This document shows positions 1 to 6,966 of a DNA stretch of 9,399 nt, one piece after another. Where the stretch lies: NCBI GenBank assembly GCA_023437365.1, contig JAEZGK010000007.1, forward strand, positions 1-9,399, given 5' to 3'. The position numbers and the translations under genes were made by a program. A model generated the notes under the pieces. That model did not search any database. It was given only the letters and a program-made list of their open reading frames with translations, and had not been told where the DNA came from. How positions within the stretch are numbered: position 1 is the stretch's first letter; every line of letters starts with the position of its first letter. The stretch comes from Bacillota bacterium (lineage in GTDB: Bacteria; Bacillota; Clostridia; Lachnospirales; Lachnospiraceae).

Positions 1-2027
1 GCACGGTGTTTAACAGCTTAACGGGCATGAACCAACATACCGGCAACTGGCCGGGCAAAACCGTGACAAACGCGCAAGGGTTTTGCGAAACGCGGGGCCA
101 CAGCTATGTGATGGTGGATATCCCCGGTACCTATTCGCTGATGGCGCACTCCGCCGAGGAGGAGGTTGCCCGCAACTTCATCTGCTTTGGCGAGCCGGAT
201 GCCGTAATTGTAGTGTGTGACGCGACCTGCTTAGAACGCAACCTAAACCTTGTGTTGCAGGCGATGGAGATAGCAAAAACGGTAGTTGTATGTGTAAACC
301 TGATGGATGAAGCCAAACGAAAGAACATATCAATCGACCTGCCCGCCCTTTCGCAACGCCTTGGCGTACCTGTTGTTGGGGTTGTGGCGCGCAAAAAGAA
401 GACCCTTATTGAGCTAACGCGTACGCTGGACGCCGTCATAGACAATAAGCGAAGCTGTAACCCGTTGCAGGTTCGTTACCCAAAGCCCGTCGAGGACGCG
501 GTGGAGATAGTCGAGCCTGTGGTGCGGGAGCTTGTCGGCACTAAGATAAACAGCCGCTGGTTAAGCCTGCGGCTGCTCGACCAAGACCCCGCGCTGCTGC
601 AGGAGGTCAAAACATATCTCGGGCGGGATTTGCTGCAGCACGAGCCGCTGCTTTGTGCCATCGAGCAGGCTCAGCAGCAGCTGGCGGCACAGGGCATCGG
701 CACCGCGGAGTTAAAGGACCGCGTGGTGGCAGGGCTGGTGCTTACCGCCGAGGAGCTGTGCCTTGATGTGGTTGCATTTCAAACAAAGGAATACGATGCC
801 TCCGACCGCAAGATCGACCGCGTTTTAACCAGCAAATGGGCGGGCTACCCCATCATGCTCGGGCTGCTCGCACTGGTGTTTTGGATTACCATTACCGGGG
901 CAAACTACCCGTCCCAGCTGCTGGCCGACGGGCTGTTTTGGGTACAGGATAGACTGACCGACCTATTTGTCACCCTGCAGGCACCCGATTGGTTGCACGG
1001 CATTGTGGTGCTGGGCGCGTACCGCGTACTGGCGTGGGTGGTATCGGTGATGCTGCCGCCCATGGCAATCTTCTTCCCCCTATTTACCCTGCTTGAGGAC
1101 ATCGGCTACCTGCCGCGCATCGCCTTTAACCTAGATAAGCCGTTTAAGCGGTGCAGCGCGTGCGGCAAGCAGGCACTTACCATGTGTATGGGCTTTGGCT
1201 GCAACGCGGCGGGCGTAGTAGGCTGCCGTATTATCGACTCCCCACGTGAGCGGCTGCTTGCGATTTTGACCAATAACTTTGTACCCTGCAACGGGCGGTT
1301 CCCCACGCTGATTGCGCTGCTGACGATGTTCTTTATCGGGGCGCAGAGCGGCGTCTTTTCCTCCGCGCTATCCGCCGTTTTGCTCACTGCCGTGGTGGGG
1401 CTTGGTATAGCCCTGACGTTTGCCGTTACAAAGCTGCTCTCTCAAACAGTGCTAAAGGGGCTACCCTCCGCCTATACGCTGGAGCTGCCGCCCTACCGCA
1501 AGCCGCAGATTGGCAAGGTAATCATCCGCTCCATCCTTGACCGCACGCTGTTTGTTTTGGGGCGCGCGGTGGTAGTTGCTGCACCGGCGGGGCTTGTCAT
1601 CTGGCTGATGGCAAACATCTTTGTGGGCGGTACCAGTGTGCTGAACCTTTGCGCGGGGTTTTTAGACCCGTTTGCACGGATGATGGGGCTAGACGGCGTT
1701 ATCCTAATCGCGTTTATTCTAGGGCTGCCCGCCAACGAGATTGTCCTGCCAATCATCATTATGGCATACATGTCTCAGGGCAGCATCCTTGCGCTTGACA
1801 GCCTGACCGAGATGAAACAGCTGTTTATATCAAACGGTTGGACGTGGGTTACCGCCATCAGCACCATGCTGTTTTCGCTGATGCACTGGCCTTGTTCCAC
1901 CACACTGATAACGATTAAGAAGGAAACGGGCAGCCTCAAGTGGACGGCGCTTGCGTTTTTACTGCCCACCGCCATCGGTGTTTTGGTGTGCTTTGTTTTC
2001 GCTTCTTTGGCACGTCTATTTGTCTAA
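1..2027 (+). CDS. feoB: Ferrous iron transporter FeoB, 5'-truncated by window edge
   Basis: This is a GTP-regulated membrane transporter that brings Fe(II) into the cell. The reading frame is open to the left edge. The first complete codons read T-V-F-N-S-L-T-G, the tail of the G1/P-loop, so about ten N-terminal residues or somewhat more lie outside the window and the GTG at 6 is not the start. Numbering from that GTG, switch I has NWPGKTV (14-20), G3 is DIPG (38-41) and G4 is NLMD (98-101). A helical GDI-like region follows, and the membrane part begins near residue 278. The Gate region carries LLEDIGYLPR, then CSAC (383-386), MCMGFGC (393-399), a CRIIDSPRER stretch and NNFVPCNGRFP; a later helix has GLPANEIVLP. 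All are typical FeoB signatures. The C-terminus is complete and about normal in length. No feoA follows; one could lie upstream. The next gene is convergent. Identification is firm. Confidence 0.97.
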   Translation, partial: TVFNSLTGMNQHTGNWPGKTVTNAQGFCETRGHSYVMVDIPGTYSLMAHSAEEEVARNFICFGEPDAVIVVCDATCLERNLNLVLQAMEIAKTVVVCVNLMDEAKRKNISIDLPALSQRLGVPVVGVVARKKKTLIELTRTLDAVIDNKRSCNPLQVRYPKPVEDAVEIVEPVVRELVGTKINSRWLSLRLLDQDPALLQEVKTYLGRDLLQHEPLLCAIEQAQQQLAAQGIGTAELKDRVVAGLVLTAEELCLDVVAFQTKEYDASDRKIDRVLTSKWAGYPIMLGLLALVFWITITGANYPSQLLADGLFWVQDRLTDLFVTLQAPDWLHGIVVLGAYRVLAWVVSVMLPPMAIFFPLFTLLEDIGYLPRIAFNLDKPFKRCSACGKQALTMCMGFGCNAAGVVGCRIIDSPRERLLAILTNNFVPCNGRFPTLIALLTMFFIGAQSGVFSSALSAVLLTAVVGLGIALTFAVTKLLSQTVLKGLPSAYTLELPPYRKPQIGKVIIRSILDRTLFVLGRAVVVAAPAGLVIWLMANIFVGGTSVLNLCAGFLDPFARMMGLDGVILIAFILGLPANEIVLPIIIMAYMSQGSILALDSLTEMKQLFISNGWTWVTAISTMLFSLMHWPCSTTLITIKKETGSLKWTALAFLLPTAIGVLVCFVFASLARLFV

Positions 2028-2050
2028 TAACCGCCTAACTTTATCATAAA

Positions 2051-2086
2051 AAAGTCCATCCGATGCCCGTGCAAAGGATGGACTTT
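2051..2086. terminator. Bidirectional rho-independent terminator between convergent genes
   Basis: A perfect 11-bp inverted repeat (AAAGTCCATCC at 2051-2061 with GGATGGACTTT at 2076-2086) encloses a 14-base loop. On the plus strand it is followed by a T/G-rich tail (TGTTGTTT). On the minus strand the arm ends in a run of six T (complement of 2048-2053). It sits 23 bases after the feoB stop and 15 bases past the stop of the convergent flavoprotein gene, so it can end both transcripts. Confidence 0.88.
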
Positions 2087-2101
2087 GTGTTGTTTAATCG
2101 G

Positions 2102-3607
2102 TTACGGCTTGCCCTCGCCGTCATGCCAATCCAGCTTTTCGAGTGCCCACGCGGTCAGTTCACTCAGCGACGGGTGGATGACCATTGAGTCAAAGATTGG
2201 GACATAGGTGCCCACCTGCGGGCACATGATGCGTAGCCCGCCAATCTCCTGCGGGTTAAGCTGCACCGCGCTGTTTGAGCTACATTTGTGCCCCGCGTTC
2301 ATCAGGTACACAAACGGTTGCAGAAGCACCGCGGCGTTTGGTCCGACGATGTGCACGCCCATTATCTTTTTTTGCTCGCACACAAGCATCTTTACAAACC
2401 CGTTGTCGTCGTCCTGCCGGCTGTAGCCCATCGCTCTGCCGCCCACCACCTCGGAGTAATGGTTCATCGCGACGGCGTAGCGAACGCCCAGTGCCTTTAC
2501 CTGCTCCTCTGTCATACCCACGTGGGCGACCTGCGGGTGCGTAAAGATTGCCCACGGCACCACGTCGTAGCTTACCGCCTTCTTCTCGCCGCCAAACAGG
2601 TTTTGCGTGAGCACCTGCGCTTCATAGTTTGCCTTGTGGCGCAGCTGGTATTTGCCATTGATATCGCCCAGCGCAAAGATGTGGCTTTGCGACGTCTCGA
2701 GATACTCGTTTGTAATAATCCAGCCCCTGTCGTCCAGCGCGATGCCCGCCTGCTCGGGCGCAAGCAGGTCGGCGTTGGAGCGGATGCCCGCGGCGACGAA
2801 AATCTCCTCGCACTCGACGGTGCTTTGCGCGCCAGTGCGGCGGTTTTGCACGGTAAGGCGCTTTGCGCCGCCCTCGGCAGACGCCGACACCACCTCGCTG
2901 CCTGTGAGCACATCGATGCCGTGCTTGACAAACTGCGCCGTGACAAACGCCCTGACCTCCGCTTCCTCCTTGGCGATAAGCTCGTCCGCGTACTCGATGA
3001 TGGTCACCCTGGTACCGAACGCCGAGAAGATGTGCGCAAACTCCGCGCTGATGGTTCCCCCGCCGATGATGGCAAGGCTTTTGTAGGGTGCGGTGGGGAA
3101 TTTGTCGCCGAAAAAGCGTTCGGAGGTCACGTAGCCCGCGTCGTCGAGTCCCGCTATCTGCGGCACCATGGTGCGCGCGCCGGCGGCTATTACAAACCGC
3201 TCGGCGGTAAGCTGCTCGTCGGGCTTGCCGTCGGCATAGTGCACGGTCATGCTGTGTGTGCCCGTAAACGTGCCCGTACCTTTGTACACCGTTAGGTTGG
3301 GGATATGCCCTAGGCTGTGTTCAATCTTCTTGTGCAAGTCTATCTGCTCCCACATGCGGCGCGAGATGGTCTGCCAGTCTACCTGCGGCGGGGCGGTTTG
3401 AATGCCCACGCGCTGGGACGACTGCAGCTCGCGAACCAAATCCGCGGGGTACACGAGCATTTTGGAGGGGATGCACCCCTTAGTCAGGCAGGTGCCCCCG
3501 AATTTAGATCTTTCAATAATGGCGCAGCGAAGCCCCTGATTCAGTGCTTCTTCGAGCACCATCAGCCCTGCGCCGCTGCCGACTACCACCAAATCGAACT
3601 GTTTCAT
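2102..3607 (-). CDS. FAD/NAD-dependent disulfide oxidoreductase (dihydrolipoyl dehydrogenase-like)
   Basis: This is a cytoplasmic flavoprotein of the class I pyridine nucleotide-disulfide oxidoreductases, which pass electrons between NAD(P)H and a disulfide through FAD and a redox-active cysteine pair. Residues 6-14 (LVVVGSGAG) form the FAD-binding fold. GGTCLTKGCIPSK (37-49) holds the active cysteines C40 and C45. A second Rossmann motif, IGGGTISAEF (181-190), binds the nicotinamide nucleotide; E205 at the end of the next strand favours NAD over NADP. LGDIN (313-317) is the second FAD contact. The C-terminal dimer domain ends with HPSLSE, giving the His478-Glu483 dyad. The length of 501 residues is slightly above the usual 450-480. 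GGAGGA at 3614-3619 is well placed for the ATG. No lipoyl E2/E3 partner genes are nearby, so the substrate cannot be read from context. Lipoamide, a low-molecular-weight thiol, or a mercuric- or mycothione-reductase-like role are alternatives. Confidence 0.9.
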   Translation of the reverse strand: MKQFDLVVVGSGAGLMVLEEALNQGLRCAIIERSKFGGTCLTKGCIPSKMLVYPADLVRELQSSQRVGIQTAPPQVDWQTISRRMWEQIDLHKKIEHSLGHIPNLTVYKGTGTFTGTHSMTVHYADGKPDEQLTAERFVIAAGARTMVPQIAGLDDAGYVTSERFFGDKFPTAPYKSLAIIGGGTISAEFAHIFSAFGTRVTIIEYADELIAKEEAEVRAFVTAQFVKHGIDVLTGSEVVSASAEGGAKRLTVQNRRTGAQSTVECEEIFVAAGIRSNADLLAPEQAGIALDDRGWIITNEYLETSQSHIFALGDINGKYQLRHKANYEAQVLTQNLFGGEKKAVSYDVVPWAIFTHPQVAHVGMTEEQVKALGVRYAVAMNHYSEVVGGRAMGYSRQDDDNGFVKMLVCEQKKIMGVHIVGPNAAVLLQPFVYLMNAGHKCSSNSAVQLNPQEIGGLRIMCPQVGTYVPIFDSMVIHPSLSELTAWALEKLDWHDGEGKP

Positions 3608-3613
3608 GGTTTG

Positions 3614-3619
3614 TCCTCC
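3614..3619 (-). promoter_or_regulatory. Ribosome binding site of the disulfide oxidoreductase
   Basis: The minus strand reads GGAGGA six bases before the ATG at 3607, which fixes this start. The 101-base gap to the upstream gene shows no clear terminator. A possible -10 (TACAAT) lies on the minus strand at about 3648-3653 but lacks a convincing -35, so I cannot say whether this gene has its own promoter or relies on read-through. Confidence 0.75.
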
Positions 3620-3708
3620 GCTTGGTTTGCGTTTTGCCCCGTATGGGGATTGTAAAAGGGTTTGATGCAGCTGTTTGTTGATATTATCACAGCAAAATAA
3701 CGCTGCCG

Positions 3709-6459
3709 CTAATAAATTGTTTCAAGGTATTCTTTGTGCTTAGTTTCAATACCATTCATATTCGCCTTAAACTCTGCAATCGCAGCATCCTTGCTTTTGC
3801 CTTGCTTAAGATATGCTCGTACAATGCTCAGCCATTCGCTATCAGCCGCACTGTCTAGGCTGGTATAAAACTCATACTTCTTTCCGTTTGATCGCTTTAT
3901 GGTGTTATAAATAATACTGTTGACGTTTTCTCCCCCAAGAAAATCTATGGTGTTAACGGTGTTTTTCATAATGGTTCCCGAAATTACCGCTCTTTTATTG
4001 CCGTACGCCTCATAGTGATCATCAACAGCATCTCCGTTGCGATAGAGTGTGTCGTTTGCAAGGCGGTACTGAAGCCCGTTTTCGGAACAGTCCAGCGTCA
4101 TCCATTCAATTAAAGGCGCAATTTTATCCTTCAGCGGTGAGTTCTTATTTACCATAATCCCAGAATGGGTACCTTCAAACGTATTTACTCTAGTCGTACG
4201 GCATATTGCCCAGTCACCTGCGGTATTGGGCAAATAACTCGAATCGCCTAAATATGAAATTTGATTATCGGTTAGGACAAGACCGAACACCGGCTTGTCA
4301 CCTTTTCCGTCCAAGTCTTGATACCACTGCTCGGTAAATGGATCGGTGTCCTTGATACAACCATTATCAAACAATAATTTAGAAATATCCAAAAATTCTT
4401 CCCATCTCGGATAAACAGTATGATTGCCATTGAGCGTTTGATTATAGGCATCGATTCCATCTGTAAACAAAGGCCAGTAACCATAGCATCCGGGCGTGAT
4501 ATAATAACCATGTTTTTTTAAGGTTTGTGCCGCTTCTACGAATTTTGCCCAATTGTCAGAACCAGTGCCGATGATTTCGGCAATTTCATCCGGATCATCT
4601 GTCCCCCATACCTTCTTGGCAATAGAACGCCGATACATAAATGCATAAACGCTTGTTTCATATGGAAGTGCGATAATTTCACCGCTCTGATTGGTTCCGG
4701 CATCGATTGCAAACTGCGGAATATCAGCCTTCTTGATAGCCGCATCAACGTTTATGCCAAGTTCTTGATAGGTAGAGGCATAATCCGAGTACCTTCCATC
4801 GATAAACTCCTTGGCATAAATAGAAGGAATGCTATAGATATCAATCGAGTTGCCATTGCCGTTTTCAAGCGCATCGACAACTTGAGATAGAAAGTGGTTA
4901 TCGTCAATCATTGAGCCTTGGAAGCTATGTATTTTATATTTGAACGCGGGGTGGAGCTCGGCGTATTTTTTCACTATGCCATCGAGTTCTTGATCCATGG
5001 AGTATATATTGAGCGCGGTATTGATAGCAGGATCGTAATAGTACGTCTCCAACCATTCATATTCTAGTTTTGCTTGTTCCTTAAAATTTGCAATCGCAGT
5101 CGCTTTGTCCATTCTCCCCGTAAGATATTCATCTGTGACGATACGCCATGCGTGGACGATGTTACCCTCCAAGGAGTTATAGCCTTGCTGTTTTACGGCT
5201 GATGCTACTTGGGTGTTATAATATACCGTATTTATGTTTTGACCACCCAGAAACCCATTGCCGCTATTTAAGCTTTTTAAAACACTGCCGGAGACAACGG
5301 GTCTTTTAGCCCCGTAAAACGCGTTGTTCTGATTGCCGAGATTGTCATTTGCAAGACAATACTGCAACCCAGTTTCGGTGTTATCCAAGGTAATCCATTC
5401 AATAAGAGGTTTGATTTTATCCTTGAGCTGTGACTGATTACTAACAAGTATTGCAGTAGTTCCGCTTAAATCGATATTGCTAATTGGCGGCTGACAGATT
5501 GCCCAGTCACCATAGGTGTTGCCCAATGTAAACTCCCATTCAAAAAATCGACTTGTAGCAAGACCGAATATTTGATTATCACCTTTCCCATCTAGGTCGT
5601 TAATCCACTGCTCTGAATACTGCAATGATTCCCCTATATAGTTCTTGTTCAGTAGGTGTTTTGAAATATCCATGAATGCTTCCCACTGCGGGTTTAAATC
5701 TTTGTCTATGGGTATCCTCGTATCAACGAAGGACCAGATATCATTCCATCCCGGCGCGATATAGTAGCCGTGTTTTTTTAACGTTTTCGCTGCTTCCACG
5801 AACTTATCCCAGTCTTCGGTACCAGCGCCGATAATACCGGCAATGGTGTCTGGGTCGTCCGTACCCCATACGGTCTTAGCAATCGAGCGGCGATACATAA
5901 ATACACCGATTTTGGCTTCATAAGGTAGTGTGACAATCTCTCCATCCGAATTGGTACCCGCATCGATAGCATACTGTGGAATATCCGCCTTCGTTAAAGC
6001 GGAATCAACGTCGATGCCTAGCTGCTTGTAGGTGCTGGCATAGCCCGCGTATTCTCCCTTAATAAACTCCTCGGCATACCAGCCGGGGACACAATAAATA
6101 TCGATTGCTTTCTCTTTCGCATTTTCAAGACCACCAAGAATTTCTCTATAATAGGAGCCTGCTGCATCTGGAGTATAGTTTATTACAAATTTAAAATCAG
6201 GATTTAGACCAGCATATTTGGTAAATATATCTGCCATCTCCATATTACACGTGTATATGTTAACCACGTTTTCATCGATGGTAGAATTCGGGTTGTCTTG
6301 TACTACCTCAACTGCTTGATCGTTATCTGCTTTTGCATCAATCACTGCATTGGCATAAGCATTATGTAAAGAATTTGATGACAGTAAGGCAATGGCAAGA
6401 ATAAATACAATAATAATTGCAGTGCATCTTTTCAGCATTGATTTGACCCCATCTTTCAC
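3709..6459 (-). CDS. Secreted protein with two tandem carbohydrate-type ABC solute-binding domains
   Basis: This 916-residue exported protein probably binds a sugar-like ligand outside the membrane. Residues 8-36 form a signal peptide (LKR, a hydrophobic run, then a probable signal peptidase I site at AYA-NA, 34-38). There is no lipobox cysteine. Two homologous domains follow, about 65-470 and 482-913. Residues 119-237 and 539-657 align without gaps at an offset of 420, with 84 of 119 identical by my count. Both contain IDIY..P, YAIDAGTN/FAIDAGTN, MYRRSIAK, VWGTDDPD, GDWAIC, PLIEW.TLD, GLQY.LAND and FLGG, typical of CUT1/family 1 extracellular binding proteins, which are usually about 420-450 residues with one domain. 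The pocket region after GDWAIC differs between the copies and from the FFWGGTW-like sequence I recall in relatives, so specificity may have changed. The first possible start is GTG (6459) without a good ribosome site; ATG at 6438 (residue 8) fits the signal peptide better. No permease or ATPase genes are in the window. Function beyond binding is unproven. Confidence 0.88.
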   Translation of the reverse strand: MKDGVKSMLKRCTAIIIVFILAIALLSSNSLHNAYANAVIDAKADNDQAVEVVQDNPNSTIDENVVNIYTCNMEMADIFTKYAGLNPDFKFVINYTPDAAGSYYREILGGLENAKEKAIDIYCVPGWYAEEFIKGEYAGYASTYKQLGIDVDSALTKADIPQYAIDAGTNSDGEIVTLPYEAKIGVFMYRRSIAKTVWGTDDPDTIAGIIGAGTEDWDKFVEAAKTLKKHGYYIAPGWNDIWSFVDTRIPIDKDLNPQWEAFMDISKHLLNKNYIGESLQYSEQWINDLDGKGDNQIFGLATSRFFEWEFTLGNTYGDWAICQPPISNIDLSGTTAILVSNQSQLKDKIKPLIEWITLDNTETGLQYCLANDNLGNQNNAFYGAKRPVVSGSVLKSLNSGNGFLGGQNINTVYYNTQVASAVKQQGYNSLEGNIVHAWRIVTDEYLTGRMDKATAIANFKEQAKLEYEWLETYYYDPAINTALNIYSMDQELDGIVKKYAELHPAFKYKIHSFQGSMIDDNHFLSQVVDALENGNGNSIDIYSIPSIYAKEFIDGRYSDYASTYQELGINVDAAIKKADIPQFAIDAGTNQSGEIIALPYETSVYAFMYRRSIAKKVWGTDDPDEIAEIIGTGSDNWAKFVEAAQTLKKHGYYITPGCYGYWPLFTDGIDAYNQTLNGNHTVYPRWEEFLDISKLLFDNGCIKDTDPFTEQWYQDLDGKGDKPVFGLVLTDNQISYLGDSSYLPNTAGDWAICRTTRVNTFEGTHSGIMVNKNSPLKDKIAPLIEWMTLDCSENGLQYRLANDTLYRNGDAVDDHYEAYGNKRAVISGTIMKNTVNTIDFLGGENVNSIIYNTIKRSNGKKYEFYTSLDSAADSEWLSIVRAYLKQGKSKDAAIAEFKANMNGIETKHKEYLETIY
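3712..5016 (-). repeat. Second solute-binding domain of the tandem duplication
   Basis: This codes for residues about 482-916, from ALNIYS to the C-terminus. DNA similarity to the first copy can still be seen (for example 4510-4850 against 5770-6110) with many silent differences, so the duplication is not recent. This copy carries an insertion rich in N, H and Y (about residues 669-683) and extra residues near 806-816. Confidence 0.85.
5050..6267 (-). repeat. First solute-binding domain of the tandem duplication
   Basis: This codes for residues about 65-470, from VVNIYT to EYEWL. It is the membrane-proximal copy after the signal peptide. It has WND (238-240) and FFEWEF (305-310) where the second copy has CYG and a different loop, so aromatic residues likely to line the ligand pocket are not conserved between copies. 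Confidence 0.85.
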
Positions 6460-6602
6460 ACAATGTATTGTTTATTACCCTAACTGCTTCTACTACTAAA
6501 CCGTTGCCCGCATTAACACACTTAGCTACCGTTAGGGGGACTGATTATTATTGAGTAACCGTCTAAAAATCTTTTTTGATGCTGCACCTAGACCCTACCA
6601 AT

Positions 6603-6630
6603 ATTCTAGCACACAATCAACTAAAGTAAA
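6603..6630 (-). promoter_or_regulatory. Predicted promoter of the tandem solute-binding protein gene
   Basis: The minus strand has TTTACT (-35, 6625-6630), a 16-base spacer, and TAGAAT (-10, 6603-6608). A transcript would start near 6596, leaving a leader of about 140-160 bases before the gene. The same 28-base element with 23 identical positions, spacer included, lies upstream of the gene at 6967-7947. I found no clear riboswitch or T-box in the leader. Confidence 0.65.
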
Positions 6631-6713
6631 CCACTAATACACGGTGTATTATGATATAGATTTAGCTTTTTCCCCCATTCTCCCCCCCAAAAAGCAAACA
6701 AACCGAACCCGCC
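6603..6713 (-). repeat. Upstream module copy A (promoter, G-rich run, truncated terminator arm)
   Basis: This matches 8074-8207 in order: the promoter element, then a C-rich plus-strand run (6671-6688 against 8170-8182), then GCAAACAAACCGAACCCGCC against GCAAACAACCCGAACCCACC. In the other copy the last part is one arm of a complete terminator hairpin. Here the partner arm is missing and the likeness stops at about 6713, seven bases before a probable insertion sequence end. The middle of the module has diverged with small length changes. Confidence 0.65.
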
Positions 6714-6776
6714 TCGTAATGGCTCTATAAAAGATGTTGTGGCAAGCAGCAAATAGAGTTCAGCAAAAATAAAAAG

Positions 6777-6849
6777 AGAGCATATTGTGATTAAACCGAT
6801 AGAATGGAATTGCTTAAGAAACCATTATCGGAGGAACACAATATGCTCT
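6777..6849. terminator. Large hairpin over a transposase start; probable minus-strand terminator
   Basis: A perfect 13-bp inverted repeat (AGAGCATATTGTG at 6777-6789, CACAATATGCTCT at 6837-6849) encloses a second stem (6796-6807 with 6822-6831, one bulged G). On the plus strand the right arms cover the GGAGG (6830-6834) and ATG (6843) of the dead transposase, so read-through RNA would hide its start. On the minus strand the hairpin is followed by CTTTTTATTTTT (6765-6776), the form of a rho-independent terminator. It lies about 120 bases past the stop of the gene at 6967-7947. Confidence 0.65.
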
Positions 6850-6960
6850 GTACTAATATTACAGAAAAACTGCTCGGACTAAAAGGGGTAAACTGAAACA
6901 ATGTTCAGGAGGAAGACGGATTAGTATTATACTGTTAATGCCGGAAAATACCTGCCCCAG
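6843..6960 (+). pseudogene. Decayed N-terminal fragment of an ISL3-family-like transposase
   Basis: After a good GGAGG and an ATG, the frame reads M-L-C-T-N-I-T-E-K-L-L-G-L-K-G-V-N, then a stop (TGA, 6894-6896), then N-N-V-Q-E-E-D-G-L-V-L-Y-C, then a second stop (TAA, 6936-6938). The ITEKLLGLKGV opening followed by an E-E-D-G/Y-C strand matches the start of ISL3-type transposases as I remember them, where a CPxCG-type zinc motif follows. A shifted frame gives TCPSYAHEC at about that place. Only about 40 of an expected 400 or more residues remain. It cannot make a transposase. The family call rests on the short N-terminus only. Confidence 0.55.
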
Positions 6961-6966
6961 CTATGC

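Larger units (their letters stand above)
6721..6966 (+). mobile_element. Remnant of an ISL3-like insertion sequence (left part)
   Basis: The stretch begins with GGCTCTATAAAAGATGTTG, which resembles an ISL3-type terminal repeat. It contains a large hairpin and then the decayed first codons of a transposase. The right side is lost: transposase likeness fades near 6960, just before the stop of the minus-strand gene at 6967, and no right terminal repeat or flanking direct repeat was found. The left end assignment is inferred from where the neighbouring module breaks off and from the GG start, not from a database match. Confidence 0.55.

Noticed and set aside
2280..3295. Long open frames on the plus strand and other frames opposite the flavoprotein gene, up to 335 codons.
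   Set aside because: They are antisense or frame shadows of a G+C-rich gene. Their translations are rich in R, H and A and lack any family motif, whereas the minus-strand frame has all the expected active-site motifs.
3637..3650. Small CCCC/GGGG hairpin upstream of the flavoprotein gene.
   Set aside because: A four-pair stem without a T-run is not a terminator, and no operator family is recognisable.
6561..6593. Short inverted repeat (GTCTA and TAGAC) with an A/T-rich loop in the leader of the solute-binding gene.
   Set aside because: Only five base pairs around a 23-base loop, with no T-run where a terminator would need one. Too weak to call an attenuator.
6777..6849. Reading the inverted repeat as a CRISPR or small-RNA repeat unit.
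   Set aside because: There is only one copy, no regular spacing, and it overlaps the ribosome site and start codon of a transposase relic, which explains it better.
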